In this document: one piece after another, positions 32,939 through 45,057 of the stretch | How the letters are laid out: the number at the start of each line of letters is the position of its first letter | Position numbering within the stretch: position 1 is the first letter of the stretch | NCBI RefSeq assembly: GCF_000787575.1 | Contig: NW_012236507.1 | Coordinates: 254,253 to 318,252 of the forward strand | Source: Acytostelium subglobosum LB1 | Taxonomy: Eukaryota > Evosea > Eumycetozoa > Acytosteliales > Acytosteliaceae | Direction: 5' to 3' | DNA length: 64,000 nt | Made by a program: the position numbers and the translations under genes | Notes under the pieces: generated by a model | Seen by the model: the letters and a program-made list of their open reading frames with translations, nothing else | What the model was told of the DNA's origin: nothing | Databases searched by the model: none

Positions 32939-33476
32939 TGATGATGTTACTCCTCCAACAGTAAAATGATATATTTTAAACAATGCTCGATCATTGATCA
33001 ACAAGTTGGACATGGCGATTCAATCACACGATATATCGCTTTGTGGACCGACATGAGATGGCGACATGCCATGTTTTTGCGTGTTTTTACATGTTTTTGG
33101 TGATGATGTCAAACACGAATGGGGCAAAGGTCGTGAGTGATGGATGCCAGGTTAATCCATCAATCACAATCATATATCTGATCAATAGTTGACCATAGTT
33201 AGTTATCAATCCAACAATCAAACAAATAATCCAACAAGTATTAGTCAATGAATGGGGTAAGTACCGCAATCATGTAATCCGGAGATGGAATGGAATGATG
33301 AAGCGGGTGTGGGAGAAGTCAAGTGATCAAACACACACACATTCATCAATCAAACTCACTCCATCATTCGCTTCTCACTTCACACTTCACTCAATCAATA
33401 ATTCACTCACTCACTCAATCATACAAATAACAAATAAACTAACAAACTATATAACTTAACTCTATATAATTATACA
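32939..33476. other. Intergenic region between JmjC-like and PTEN-like genes
   Basis: About 540 bases. A short imperfect tandem of ATG/GTG-TTTTT units lies at 33068-33102. The 33350-33470 stretch is CAAT/TCAC-rich promoter DNA. No gene was seen. Confidence 0.5.
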
Positions 33477-34845
33477 ATGACTGAGAGTAGCAGTCACAGA
33501 TATCTTAGAACATTGGTATCGGGAAAGAAGAAACGATTCGTACAGGATGGATTCAATCTTGATCTATCATATATCACCGAACGTATTATAGCCATGGGTT
33601 ATCCAGCAGACAATTCATTGCACAAGATGATCAGGAATGACATTGACCACGTGTACAACTTCTTTGAGACCTACCACAAGGACCACTGGAAGATCGTCAA
33701 TGTCGCCCAGGAGATATCATACAGTCACACGAAGCTCTGCAACAACGTGCTGGTGCATGGCTTTGAAGACCACACGCCCCCGCCCTTCCTCGTGCTGTTG
33801 CAGATCATCGATGTCATCCACGCTTGGCTGAGCGAGCATGAGGATAACGTCGTGGCGATACATTGCAAGGCGGGCAAGGGTCGCACGGGCACATGCATCG
33901 CTTCATACCTGGCGCTCTTGACCAAATTGAATGAGCCCGACATCTTTTATGGATCAGATTCGATACTTAGTACAACAGTCAACTTCTTTAGCAGCATGCG
34001 TAGTATCAGTGCTAGCTGCGTCAACGTACCATCACAACGACGATACATTGGCTATTACATCTCCTACCTCAAAGGTGAGGTACCTCAATCAGTCCTCCTG
34101 GCGCCACCCCAATACCGTCTTTGCAACATAGAGTTCCTCTTCTTCCCATCCAACACCCTATTGATCACTTCAATCGGTATGTCCGAGCCTTGGTGGACCA
34201 CACTTGGAATCATTCCATCCCATAAACTAACATCTCCTCCCTCACCCATCCAGAGATACATAATAGATATGATCCAAGAGATAAGAGGTTGCCATTGATA
34301 CTGCATGTTAACAACACTCAATCAGTGTATGTATCATTCATTGGCTACACAGGGGCGACCTGTCCTGGCGACAATGCCATCGGAGCGTCATGACTAACCC
34401 TCGCGCTACACCACGCCACTCATCACCATGCGCGATACACAGCTCAAACGAAAGGTATCTTAGGTTTGAACCATCAAATGTATTGATTGATGGCGACGTT
34501 ATGATCAAGTGCAATCAGTTCGACTCGACTCAATGTGTGTTCCGATTGGTGTTCAACACAGCTTTTATCTCTGGCGGCATTGGCGAAAATGGCTATACAA
34601 CATTGGTCTTCACAAAAGGTTTGATCGACGGTGCCAATCATGGTGCACTAGATGACAATCGCTTCACTGGTGAGTTCCAACTCCGTTTGAATCTGGAACA
34701 ACTGTCAAACGGCATGGCGCCACCACCCATTCCCGATCGAAGCAAGAAGCCCATACTTCTCGCATCCTCAGCACCTGCCCTGGCACATGGCGCGCCAGCC
34801 ATCACAGCCAGTCCATTCTTCAGGCCAGCGTCCTCACTCAATTGA
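33477..34845 (+). CDS. PTEN-family phosphatase
   Basis: Three exons, 33477-34176, 34254-34326 and 34443-34845, give 391 residues. The start (GKKKRFVQDGFNLDLSYITERIIAMGYP) matches the PTEN N-terminus, including a basic PIP2-binding-like patch. The P-loop HCKAGKGRTG (129-138) equals that of PTEN, with the two Lys residues linked to PIP3 preference; HGFEDHTPP supplies the general-acid Asp (98). RYIGYYISYL precedes a C2 domain spread over exons 2 and 3 (IHNRYDPRDKRLPLILHVNN, RYLRFEPSNVLIDGDVMIKC). A short Pro-rich tail ends the protein, with no PDZ motif. The likely role is dephosphorylation of PIP3 at the membrane during chemotaxis. Dictyostelium has PtenA and the PTEN-like CnrN; I cannot decide the orthology. 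An ATG at 34390 is inside intron 2. It is convergent with the Pol lambda gene. Confidence 0.88.
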
Positions 34846-34952
34846 TCCCCTGGGGATCACCCAAACACATTGGTAACATCAATGGTTGACATGCACGCGC
34901 GCGATCACAGCAAAGCTGGGGAAGCTCCAAGCCTCCCCTCCCTTTACTACGA

Positions 34953-37289
34953 CTACACCTCTCTCTCGTGAGGCTCTTTATACTCGAGTCCAAGAAGCAG
35001 GAATATGTCTCTCTCGGTGGCGGCTTCGATTGGATCACCCTTCACTTCGTTGTCGCCAGTGCCCCAGCGACGAACTAGATGCGAGGAGCTCAAGGAGAAT
35101 CCATTCTTCCTGGCCCATAGACGCATTGACCTATTGAAGTGATCAGATCCTGTGAAGTATAGTAAAGCATCTATGCGCGTGATGTGATGGATGTGCGGAT
35201 GGATGCATGTATAAAGTTAGAAGGTTGCACCATTCAATCAATAAACAATAGTCGTTGCCGACGACGACTTGACATGTTCATGTTCGTGTTCATGGGATGG
35301 TGTACTTACATGGCCATTCCTCTCTTGGTATGGTTTGGAAATCAATCCTCCTGTGCTTTCCATTGGGTCCATGTCTGCATACACCCATATACTATTTGAT
35401 TGATTGATTAAGTGAGTGAGTGAGCGAGCCAGCGCCAATCAATGACAGGAAAGACATACCTTGTCACTGTCGGACTTTACATGAGTCAGGTGATCGGTTA
35501 ACAATGAGTTTGATTCGAGACGCTTGACAAGTTGCCAAAGGAAGCCCTTTAGTATCTCACCCTTGACCTGAGTGAATAGTATGTCAATGTCGCCACAGTC
35601 TGGTTTGCTCCTCCTGAACGATCCACACACCTGCATGATGATGTCCTTGTCAATCTCCTTGGCAACAGCTTGTATCTATTATTGAGGGGAAGGGTCAGTG
35701 GAATGATTCCAAGACCATGTGGATCCATGAGTGATCAAACATACATTGTCAGCAATAGCTTGTACTTCATCACGTGGTATTCTCAATTGGAAGTCATCAT
35801 AGTATTTGAGTCCAATACGTTGTTGCCATGTGAGAAATGATTGATCCTTGCTTGCAGCCTGTTGTAGTTTGTCCAAACTGTCGATACCTTTGGCGATCCA
35901 CTTTCTCACCGTCTCGGGACCCGCCCCATGTATCTTGGACAGCGTCTCACGAGAGATATTGGTAGTGTCGGCCAGTGCTCGCTCAACCTTGAGCAGTGTG
36001 CCCGTGTGCAGTATTTCACGTATCTTGTCCAAGATCTTGGCACCAATGCCTCTGATGTGACTGATCTGCTTGGCATCATTCACTCTGAATGGTAGAGCGC
36101 GCAAGATGCTCACGGCCTTCTTGTAGGCGTATTGACGCCAATGATCGCCTTCCGCTTCTGACAAGCTCTGTAGCTTCTCCATTACCGAGGTCAGATGTTC
36201 ATTGTGATTGACTCGCCCGCCATTGTTCTGACAAACAAAGTTTGAAGCTTTGAGGTACTTTGTCGGGGAGACCAATGATGACACATTGGACTTGGTTGGC
36301 GTAGTCTTTGACTTGGGTGGTGATCGAAGTGTGGACAGCGAGCTTGGAAGTTGTCCTGCGAATGGACTGTCGAAAATGAGTGATTCAGATGGTGCCAATG
36401 AACTTTGATACTCGTCCTCAGTAAGGTTCTCATCGGAATCAATCAGAAATGATCGATTGCTAATGTCTCCATCATTGTAAGAGTTGGCTGATGTGTTCAA
36501 AAAGTCGCTGGCGGTATCTCTAGTGTCATCCAAATTTGATTGATCATGGTAATTTTCATGGTCGTGGCCATCCGTTGATAATGATGATGATGATGAGTAG
36601 TATGATAGCCATGATGTGTTTGTACAGTCGGTTTGTTGTGTTGTTGTCTCATTCTTTGTTCTCTTCTTGACAGGTGAAATGTTGTTGATATTTACAATGT
36701 TGCTCTGGTCTTGGCCATAGCTTGCCCTTCTCGCCTTCTTCATTGGTTGAGTGATGGTAGTGTTTGTCGTTGTGGTTGATGCGTCTCCATTGTCATTGTC
36801 CAATGTAGTAGTGCTGGAGGAGTCATGTGATAGTCTTCTCTTGATTGAAAATGGTAATGTACATTTGTTTGTTGATGTTGTAGTGTTGGTAGTTGATGTA
36901 GTTGATGTAGTTGTTGATGCTAATATCTCATCTAATGGCCATTCCAATGTCCTTATATAAGAATGGACTGGTAATCTTGTCCTTTGTATGACTGATTGAG
37001 TTATCCAGTTGATTGAAGTTATGATCACATCCTAATATATGTCATTGGTCAGGTCAAAGTCATGAATGATAAAGGATGGTCATATATAACATACCTTTGA
37101 CAATAGTTTCCTGATTGAATTTGGTAGAGACAGTGATGGCTGCTCATTGGCAATCAGTATATTGGTCAATTGTTTGTCATAATCATTGAGTAGACAACCT
37201 TTATTATCCAATATCTTTTGTTTTAATATATTATATTGTATATTACCAATACCCTTACGAACGATGTAGAACTTAAGATCACTAAACAT
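34953..37289 (-). CDS. DNA polymerase lambda-type family X polymerase (BRCT + Pol X)
   Basis: Five exons on the minus strand, 37289-37095, 37031-35745, 35675-35460, 35391-35310 and 35170-34953, give 665 residues, all in frame. Exon 1 and the start of exon 2 form a BRCT domain (FSDLKFYIVRKGIG ... SINWITQSVIQRTRLPV). A Ser/Thr/Asn-rich linker of about 200 residues follows. Then come the 8-kDa lyase-like helix-hairpin-helix region (YAYKKAVSILRALP, ISHIRGIGAKILDKIREI), the fingers, and the palm with GSFRRSKPDCGDIDIL carrying two catalytic Asp. Exons 4 and 5 give MGVCRHGPNGKHRRIDF (third Asp), YFTGSDHFNRSMRLWA and the lambda-like end (AATERDIFLLLGLEYKEPHER). The role is gap filling in base excision repair and end joining. 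The YFTGS-x-x-FNRSMR motif favours lambda over beta. The last two exons are small and their start-less frames would be missed by simple ORF calling. Confidence 0.9.
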
Positions 37290-37926
37290 CTTCTATCTAT
37301 GTATTGTTCTAAATCTTACTCCTCATAATATCAAAGAACCAAGGTCACATGAAGAGACGGAGTTGGGAAGAGGTAATGATCATTTTTTAAATTTTGGCGC
37401 CAACAATCATCACAAATTATTCTTCTTCTGGAAATTACTTTATCTCCAAAGAATACTTGCTATTACCTTGGCACTGACCAAAGTATACTAGGGCTATTAA
37501 ATCTATTATTACTTTGGACTTACCATAGTATACCTTGTTCATTACTTGGTAATGACAAGAGTTTCCAGTTTTTTTCCATGGACCTATATTTGATTGATGA
37601 AGATTGACAATAATTATTTGTTGAAAGTTAGATAATTGATATATAGATTGTACAATCCCACAAAGTAATATATGTTTAATAGTATATATTTAGTACTAGT
37701 TCTACACTATTTCAAATCAGATATCTTTAAAATATACTCCAGACTTGTAACAAAGTTTGTTAAAGAGGTGTCGCAATCATACTCAATGTATGCGCAGATG
37801 TAACTCTTGCTTGTTCATGAATTAGATGGACCGACCAAGTCTGGTTGGACCATCGTCCATGATCAACACAACCCCCAATCAATCAAAGATAAACAATATA
37901 TTACATTATTATTAAAATTAAAAATA
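37290..37926. other. Intergenic region upstream of the Pol lambda gene, with a small direct repeat
   Basis: About 640 bases. Two roughly 28-base imperfect copies of TATTACYTTGG...ACC-A-AGTATAC start at about 37461 and 37507, and between them CCAAAGTA and TACTTTGG form an inverted pair. The DNA around them is AT-rich. These could be binding sites for a regulator of the polymerase gene (inference). Nothing coding was seen. Confidence 0.4.
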
Positions 37927-39812
37927 TTATCCAAAGTATTTGGATATCTTTCCAGAGAGCCATGACTTGATTTGCTTGGAGACACTTCCATTCGATTGAA
38001 TATTTACAAATGATGGTATATCATCAATATGTACAAATGCGTAATGATTGATCTCTTCATCGAGGTCAACAAAGAACATGTTGTGTGATAGACGTCGAAG
38101 TTTGAATGGTGTCTCTCGAATTGAATTCTTGATCTCCAAAGTACCAATGTGGCTCGGTATGTCTTTGAGGAATCGCTTTACATTATCCAATTGTTGTTTG
38201 GAATAATATAACTTCAAGGTGTTGATTGATGTTGGTAGTTTGGTCACATCGATTGGAAGTTGAAAATCTTGTACGCGCAGTGATGTCAGATGGGGAGGAA
38301 GGTCATCAAGTGCGACCGGTCGATAGAGATCCATCGAGGTGATTGATGATGGCAGTGTGCCCTTTGTCCATTGATAAGGCTGGCCATCGAGGTGACCAAA
38401 GTTGGCGGTGGCTCTGCCAGGTCCTTGCATCGATGAGCTCCAGAACGTCAATGATGTGGGCAGGTTACTCATGTCAATTTCGATTGGCTCAAAATTGTTG
38501 CTGTTATCATAGTTGGTGAGTATACTGTATATACTAAGATGTTCAAGACGAGGGAATGTTGTTGCAGAGATTAATGGTATGTGAGCTGGTTTCGCCAATA
38601 CAATCGACAACTTCTTGAGCGATGGCAAGGGTTGGATTGGTCGAGCGAGCATGTCCGAGAACACTAGTCTCAGTGTCTCCAATGTTGGATGATCGACCAT
38701 TTGATGTGGGTTGTTCAACTCCATGTTGATGATGCTTGGTGGAAGGTTAATCAACGGATAGCTATGTCCCGAGTCAATCTTTAGCATTGTGAGTGAAGGT
38801 GGCAGTGCGTCGCCGTCCATTGGATGAGTGTAAAGGCCAGAGATAACCAAAGATTTGAGAGTGTCTGGCAATGATCCTTTGGTTATTGGTATGTTGAAGT
38901 GAGGGCCAAGGTTAACGTGCTCCAAGTGCAATGGGAGTGTTGGTGGGACAGGACTGCTGTTCCATGTGTAGCCGCCCACGATCTGCAGAGACTTGAGTCC
39001 CTCGGGGAGAACGTCGCGATTGAGTGGACTGTTGAAATCGCCAGAAATCAACAGAGTGTTCAAAGTGTTGGGAAAGAGATGACGATGAGGCGTCCACTCT
39101 TCTTCTCCCTCAAAATCTCCATCATGTCGTATTGTGATGCTCATTGATGTCAATGGCACATCCTGCATTGGTAGTGTTGGATTGAGTACATGTAGTTCAA
39201 ACTCCACCTTTCCAGATGTTGTTGTGGTGTTGCGGCCAGTTCCTGATGTCAACAACTCATTCAAATCATTCCAGAATGTTTGATCATATGTTAAACTATT
39301 GTGTATTGAACTGAATATAATGGACATATTTACTCCAACAACATTCTTGATGATATTGTTAAGATTGTTGATCAACATCATATTGTTGCCATCTTGTTTG
39401 ATTGGTGAATGAGTTAGTGAGTGATCAATGAAGGATAGTATTCAAACATACCATAAGCAATTGGAGTTGCACCATCTTTGATCACTAGGCTATTTGCAGT
39501 ATCGAGTTCATTCACTGGATACACAAGTATCTTGTGTTGTTGTTGAGTCAGACAATCAACTGTCTTTCTAATATTACAATATGACTTGAGTACATCATTT
39601 TTTGTTATCAATGATGATGATGATGATGTTGTTGTTGTCAATGATAATGATGATGATATTATGTTCTTTACATTATCTACTAAGTATAGATATTCATGTC
39701 TTCGTTCAAACAATCTTTTAGATACTAATGTCAACACAATACGGTCTACATTGAACTCCAAGTAATCAACTATTATTGACAACACTGTACTTGGTAATGT
39801 ATTTAGTGCCAT
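37927..39812 (-). CDS. F-box protein with degenerate FNIP-type repeats
   Basis: Two exons, 39812-39452 and 39392-37927, joined through a 59-base intron with a CACTAAC branch site, give 608 residues. The N-terminus (LPSTVLSIIVDYLEFNVDRIVLTLVSKRLFERR) is an F-box. Ser/Thr-rich runs follow. From about residue 210 on there are leucine-rich units of the FNIP type (for example GPHFNIPITKGSLPDTLKSL, LPEGLKSLQIVGGY and ALPPSLTMLKID), roughly 22 residues each and progressively degenerate. FNIP-repeat F-box proteins are strongly expanded in dictyostelids and are thought to select substrates for SCF ubiquitin ligases. The neighbouring window region holds two more FNIP genes on the other strand. No signal peptide was seen. 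Confidence 0.85.
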
Positions 39813-39985
39813 GTCATCTTCGCTCTATCTATCTATCTGTTTATAATTATCTGTAGACTGTGTCCAAAGTTTGAGTGTTGTTGGACAATGTCAACCTTTG
39901 GAAAATGTCTAGAAACCCAAGATTTTGAGAACATTACACTTCCTTGAACTTCATCGTCATTCATAACCTCAAACAGATAAACACA

Positions 39986-41900
39986 ATGTCAACAGTTACA
40001 CATAGGCCAAACAATGTTGACAATGGCAAGGCTAGGCAGTCACAACAACAACAAGCTGCTACAGCAACTGCTGCTTGGTTACAGACTTCAAAGAAGGATG
40101 GCTCAGCAAGTTCAGTGACAACCTCAACTTCAACCTCAGGATCAGGATCATCATTATCATTGACATATATATATAATAGGAACATTATAATCAAGTTAGC
40201 ATTGCTGACTAGAATATGTATATGGATATTCGCATTCGTTGTGACAAGATGGTTGAGTGCATTCGATAGCTCATCATCATTAAAGTCACTATCACCTCTG
40301 ATTAACACGACCAACAACATGACGAACCCTTCAGAATGGCTCACATCACATCATTCATCGATTGTAGACAGTACTATATACCGTGTCTTTGTCAAATGGG
40401 ACAGCTTCTTCTATCTACGCATTGCAGAGTATGGCTATGAGTATGAACAGTTCCACGCCTTCTTCCCAGCCTATCCACTACTGATCAGATGGGTATCAAA
40501 TGGTATGTTTGATCGATCGATTGAAGGTGTGCACATCACATTGACATCCTCACCCTCGACTTGCCAGCATTGTCATTCATTAGCCTTGGTCACCTTCATC
40601 ACTATGACGCGTTGGTGCTCAGCGCATTCATTATCAGCAATGTATCATTCGTCATGTCTGCAGTGCAGCTGTTAAAGTAAGTCAATCAAACGAGGGGATC
40701 ACTACTTGGAATCATTCAAATCACTCATACTCACTCATTCAATCAATCAATGGTAGACTTGGCATCGTCATATTCAATGGACACAGACTGGCATTTGTGG
40801 CCGCGGTATTGTACTGCATCAATCCGGCAAATATATTCATGTCGGCCGTGTATACGGAGAGCGTATTCAATCTGTTTGTGTTTGCCGGACTGTATTACTT
40901 GCTGGGCGGTCGCTTCTATCTTAGCCCGTCACGCCAGCTTGGCTTGGACCGCATGCCCACGTCACGCATGGTGTTCAGCTCGATGGTCGGCTCACTACTA
41001 TTCGCCGCGGCAACGTTCACTCGCTCCAATGGCATCCTCCTCAGTGGCTTTGTAATATTCAATCACATGGCGCCACTGTTCACGCGACTCTTCCGCAGGG
41101 CGTTCATCGTGCTCAACGCGCTGACGCAGAGGAAACGCTCGTCTCCCGCGCTGTCGCACTCCACATCGTTTGGCAACATTGACGCGCTGGCCGGCATGGG
41201 CGTCGGCGAGTTCATCCTACGTCTGCTGCTCATCGTGGTGCAGGTGGCCGTCGTCGTGCTGCCCTACATCCTCTTCCAATACTATGGCTACCAGCGATAT
41301 TGTTCGCGAACACTGGACGACAGCAAGTATGGAGAGTGGCCGCGACCATGGTGTGGCAAGCCATTCCCCAACATCTATGCGTTTGTCCAGCATCATTATT
41401 GGAACCAGGGATTCTTCAACTATTACACCGTGCAGCAGATCCCCAACTTCCTGCTGGCCGCTCCAATGGTCGTGCTGTCTGTGTGCGCGGTCGTGTCGTA
41501 CGTGCGTCACTATGCGCGCAACCCGTATGACATGAACCCAGCGGTGGCCTCGCGTATCCATCGTCTAAAGATCAAGGTTGGCGGCCAGGCATCACCGTAC
41601 CACACTCCCAACCTGTTGCCATTCGTCACATACCTGGCCATCATCACGATATTCTCTGTTACCTTTATGCATGTACAAGTGATCACTCGATTCTTTACTC
41701 ATTCTCCACTTATATTCTGGTTCGCTGCCAAGCCTTTCGTCGACATTGACTCATTGTCATCCTCCAGCTCACAACAACAACATCGAGTCGGTACTGGAAG
41801 CAATAGATTGTTCTCATCACAAACAATGATCACTGGATACTTCATGCTTTACAACATACTTGGATGTATACTTTTCCCAAACTTCTATCCATGGACATGA
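39986..41900 (+). CDS. pigV: PIG-V-type GPI mannosyltransferase 2
   Basis: Three exons, 39986-40502, 40568-40676 and 40757-41900, give 589 residues. PIG-V/Gpi18 adds the second mannose to the GPI anchor precursor in the ER lumen. Diagnostic stretches are VKWDSFFYLRIAEYGYEYEQ followed by HAFFPAYPLLIR, SLGHLHHYDALVLSAF, INPANIFMSAVYTESVF and, near the end, TRFFTHSPLIFWFAAK. Multiple hydrophobic segments (about eight) run through the protein. The N-terminal 60 residues are Gln/Ser/Thr-rich and probably cytosolic, longer than in animal PIG-V. ATG 39986 is used; the frame upstream has no other ATG. The 41894-41933 region has an AATAAA (41928). The next gene downstream encodes a protein with a GPI-type C-terminal signal, probably coincidence. 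Confidence 0.9.
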
Positions 41901-42373
41901 AGTTGGAAGTAAGATACCAACCTCGCGAATAAAGGCGGCAGCGGGACCAAGGTCCGTATCCCTGACTTCAAAGTTTTTGATTGGCTGTCTTGCAAAACAT
42001 TCGCTGATTATGTGTGTGTGGTGGGGTGTGTGGGAAGAGTTGATTTTGATTGATCACGTTGAGTGCACTGGTCGGTGTGATTGATGGGGGGTGATCTGAT
42101 TCGTCTTTTTTGTTGCAACTGTTCCTCTTTAAAAGGTTCACATGAACTGTACAAACCTTGCACCGTTTGACTGATTTGTTTGATTGATTGATTGTTTGAT
42201 TGTTTGTTTGATTGTCAATGGTTACAATCAATTCGTCATACTAACAGTGTTACAAAGGGTCACCTTTATCATGTCAATCAATCATTCATTCAATCATTCA
42301 TTCTATGACATCACAAAAACATATTTAAAAGAGATAATATAACACATACACATATATATTTATTTGTAACATC
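41901..42373. other. Intergenic region between PIG-V and the IPT-domain gene
   Basis: About 470 bases. A short GGACC-AA-GGTCC hairpin lies near 41944 in the likely 3' UTR of the PIG-V gene. A TTTGATTGATTG-rich stretch lies at 42175-42220, with AT-rich promoter sequence up to 42373. No gene is supported. Confidence 0.5.
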
Positions 42374-44706
42374 ATGAAGTTGGTAACAATACTTGCACTC
42401 TTGTGCTTCATTTACTCTGGTAATATTCAATGATCACGTGAGGTCCTTGAGGTCCTTGAGGTCCTCAAGTAGGCCCCCGCCCCGGCCCACTCCATCACTA
42501 ACTCATTCAATCAATCAATTAATCAATATAGGTGTCCAAGGCATCCAGGTAACATCTATACAATATGGAAGTTACCAAGCGTCTATGATGGGCACCGAAC
42601 TGGACGCCAACGTCGATGTGGTCGTCTCGTATAATGGCAATGCCTATCCACTCTCGATTGATAACCGAGGTCCAAAATATTTGAATGTCAACTTTGGCGT
42701 TGATGTACCCTTGCAGGGCAACGTAGTCTTTAATAGCACTGGTACGCCCTTCGAGTCAGTGCCATGGCGTCCAATCTACATAAATACAGCGAGCCCAATC
42801 CCCACACAAGGCGGTGTCCTGTCGATCTCGGGAGCAATGATGATTGGCTCCGTCAGTGATGGACCGGGTGCAACCTTGGTCATCGTGCCACCTGCTGGTA
42901 GCCCCAAGTACACACTGACCAGTCGACTCGAACAAAGTGCCAACCTTACCATATTCAACGTCACCAACACAGGACACGCCTGCATCACTGGCCTACACAC
43001 CAGTTTCCAGCTTTACCCCGATGGAGACGACACCACACCAGGTGATCACAGATTTGCCGAAATGATGTTCCCAGTTCAATGTAAGTCATGTCAAATGATT
43101 GATTGATTGATTGATTGATCACTGGAGCGCGCTCACTAACTCACTCGCCTCACTCAATCATTCAAGCCCCAACAATTATAACGAATGAGTTGACCAAGAC
43201 CTCACTCCAGTTGACAGGAACTAACTTTGGTTGTAATGCATCCTTTATCAGAGTGACTTTGGATCAAATTCCAATGGGTGTGACCAATCTCACTGATCAC
43301 TCAAGCTTGGCCATCCTACTTCCAAACTCAACTTCCGACATATACGACCCTACCCTCACCTACACCTACCCAGGCCTCAAGACACTCTCATTCACAGTAG
43401 ATGGATTAACAACAAATGGTGCCAACATTATAACAATTAGTATGTATTATCATCATCATCATCATCGTCACATGATCACTAACATCCGATCATTTTAGGA
43501 CCAATCATTGATAATATATCAAGAGTACAGGCTACTACTGGTGGCGTAGTCACGTTGACTGGCGCCTACTTGAGGACAAAGGATGAGATGAATCAGGCAA
43601 TGAAGGTATCGATCAATGTTGGCGACAACATTGCATGTGTGTATGATCCAAACACAGTGTCCACACCAGGCATGATCACATGTGTCATGCCCAAGGCCAC
43701 CGCGGCAGCACTCAATGCCCAACCACTGTTGGTCACTGTAACGATCAATGGTGTGGCCAGCACTGACAAGGTCTACTTCTCATACGAGGTACCAACACTC
43801 AGCCATCCATTCCAACTTGGCAATATATTGGTGTTGCCCGGTAGTGGTCTGGGCACCACGACACATTCCAGTGTGATCATCGATGGCAACATATTCTCTC
43901 CAGTGGCTATGGTCGACCATGTTGATGGCAGCCAACTGATGATCATGACCCTGCCCGAGGACATACCCCTCTACGTGCCGTTTGAAATCTCGGTCAACAA
44001 CACCGGAGTGATGACACAGACCAGCAACATCACTGTGCGACTCATGAACATCACTGTCTCTGTCGCGCCAATAGCCGGTGGAGTCGTGACGATCACTGGC
44101 CAGCCATCGGTATTCTTTTCACCAGACATACACCAGGCTGACCTCGCCAGTCCACACTGCAAGTCGTTCACCGTGCTCAACACATCGACCGCCACATGTG
44201 TGGTGCCGGCCGGCTCGGGTATCCAATATCCACTGTCGATCACATTGTCAAACATCACAGCGATCACTGGCGAGTATAGATATGCCGCACCAATCATCGA
44301 CTCATCGACCAGTGTCACGTCTAATGGTGGACCAATCACAATCACTGGACGCAACTTTGTCCAATCATCAGACTTGTTGGTGGTCGTTGGCCAGGTCACA
44401 TGCAAGGATGCCAAGGTTATCAGTGTGCGTACATTGACGTGTACACTCGACAAGAGTGACCTACCCAAGCCACTTCCAGCAGACATCCTGCCCATCTCAG
44501 TCACAGTGTCCAAGCAACAAGCCGTCGCAAACATATTTGTATACATGACCTATCCAACATCCTCGACCACCGCTACTCCTTCGTCAACCTCGGCCACTAC
44601 AACTTTGAGCTCCACTACTACAGACGCACCAAACACATCAAGTAAGATCCTTGCATCAAGTATTATTACAATGATTATGGTAATACTACTTGTGACACTG
44701 ATCTAA
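42374..44706 (+). CDS. Secreted or GPI-anchored IPT/TIG-repeat surface protein
   Basis: Four exons, 42374-42419, 42532-43080, 43167-43439 and 43499-44706, give 691 residues. All three introns are phase 1. Exon 1 is a signal peptide (MKLVTILALLCFIYSG). The ectodomain is beta-rich, with several IPT/TIG-type Ig-like units, each opening P-x-I and GG-x-V/L-x-I-x-G (for example PTIITNELTKTSLQLTGTNF, VQATTGGVVTLTGAYL and SNGGPITITGRNF) and carrying C-x(n)-C pairs. A Ser/Thr-rich stalk (about 645-668) leads to a hydrophobic C-terminus (SKILASSIITMIMVILLVTLI) without a cytosolic tail, which suggests GPI anchoring. Such IPT/TIG proteins in dictyostelids include adhesion and recognition molecules of the Tgr type, but I cannot assign this one. 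N-glycosylation sequons are frequent. Confidence 0.83.
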
Positions 44707-45057
44707 GGTGTCAGTGTGTGATCACTGGAATCATACCCTCCACTCTTTGACCAGGGATCGTTTGTTGATAGAATGATCCCTGGGTTTACAATCGATAATA
44801 TATATAATTATGCATCAATCAATCAATCTAATAATAATAAGTACGAATATGTTATATTATATGTATATATATCTTCATCATCAAGTCATTTGAATTGTCT
44901 ATTCCCCAGGGAGAAGTCATCAAAGGTCACACTTTTATAGAAACTTGGAACTTGGAACTTTGAAGATTGACTTCATTCCTTAATTCATTTATTCATTCAA
45001 TCAATCATTCATTCATATTTATGTACTAACTACCATCTACAACTAATAACTATCTTA
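44707..45057. other. Intergenic region before the FNIP gene pair
   Basis: 350 bases, AT-rich, with a duplicated TGGAACTTGGAACTT stretch near 44945. No gene was seen. Confidence 0.5.

Noticed and set aside
34390-34845. Separate small gene starting at ATG 34390
   Set aside because: The ATG is inside an intron; the frame is the C2-domain exon of the PTEN-like gene, entered at 34443.
41900-42000. Structured RNA around the GGACC-AA-GGTCC hairpin
   Set aside because: A single five-base-pair stem in a probable 3' UTR; no further conserved structure visible.
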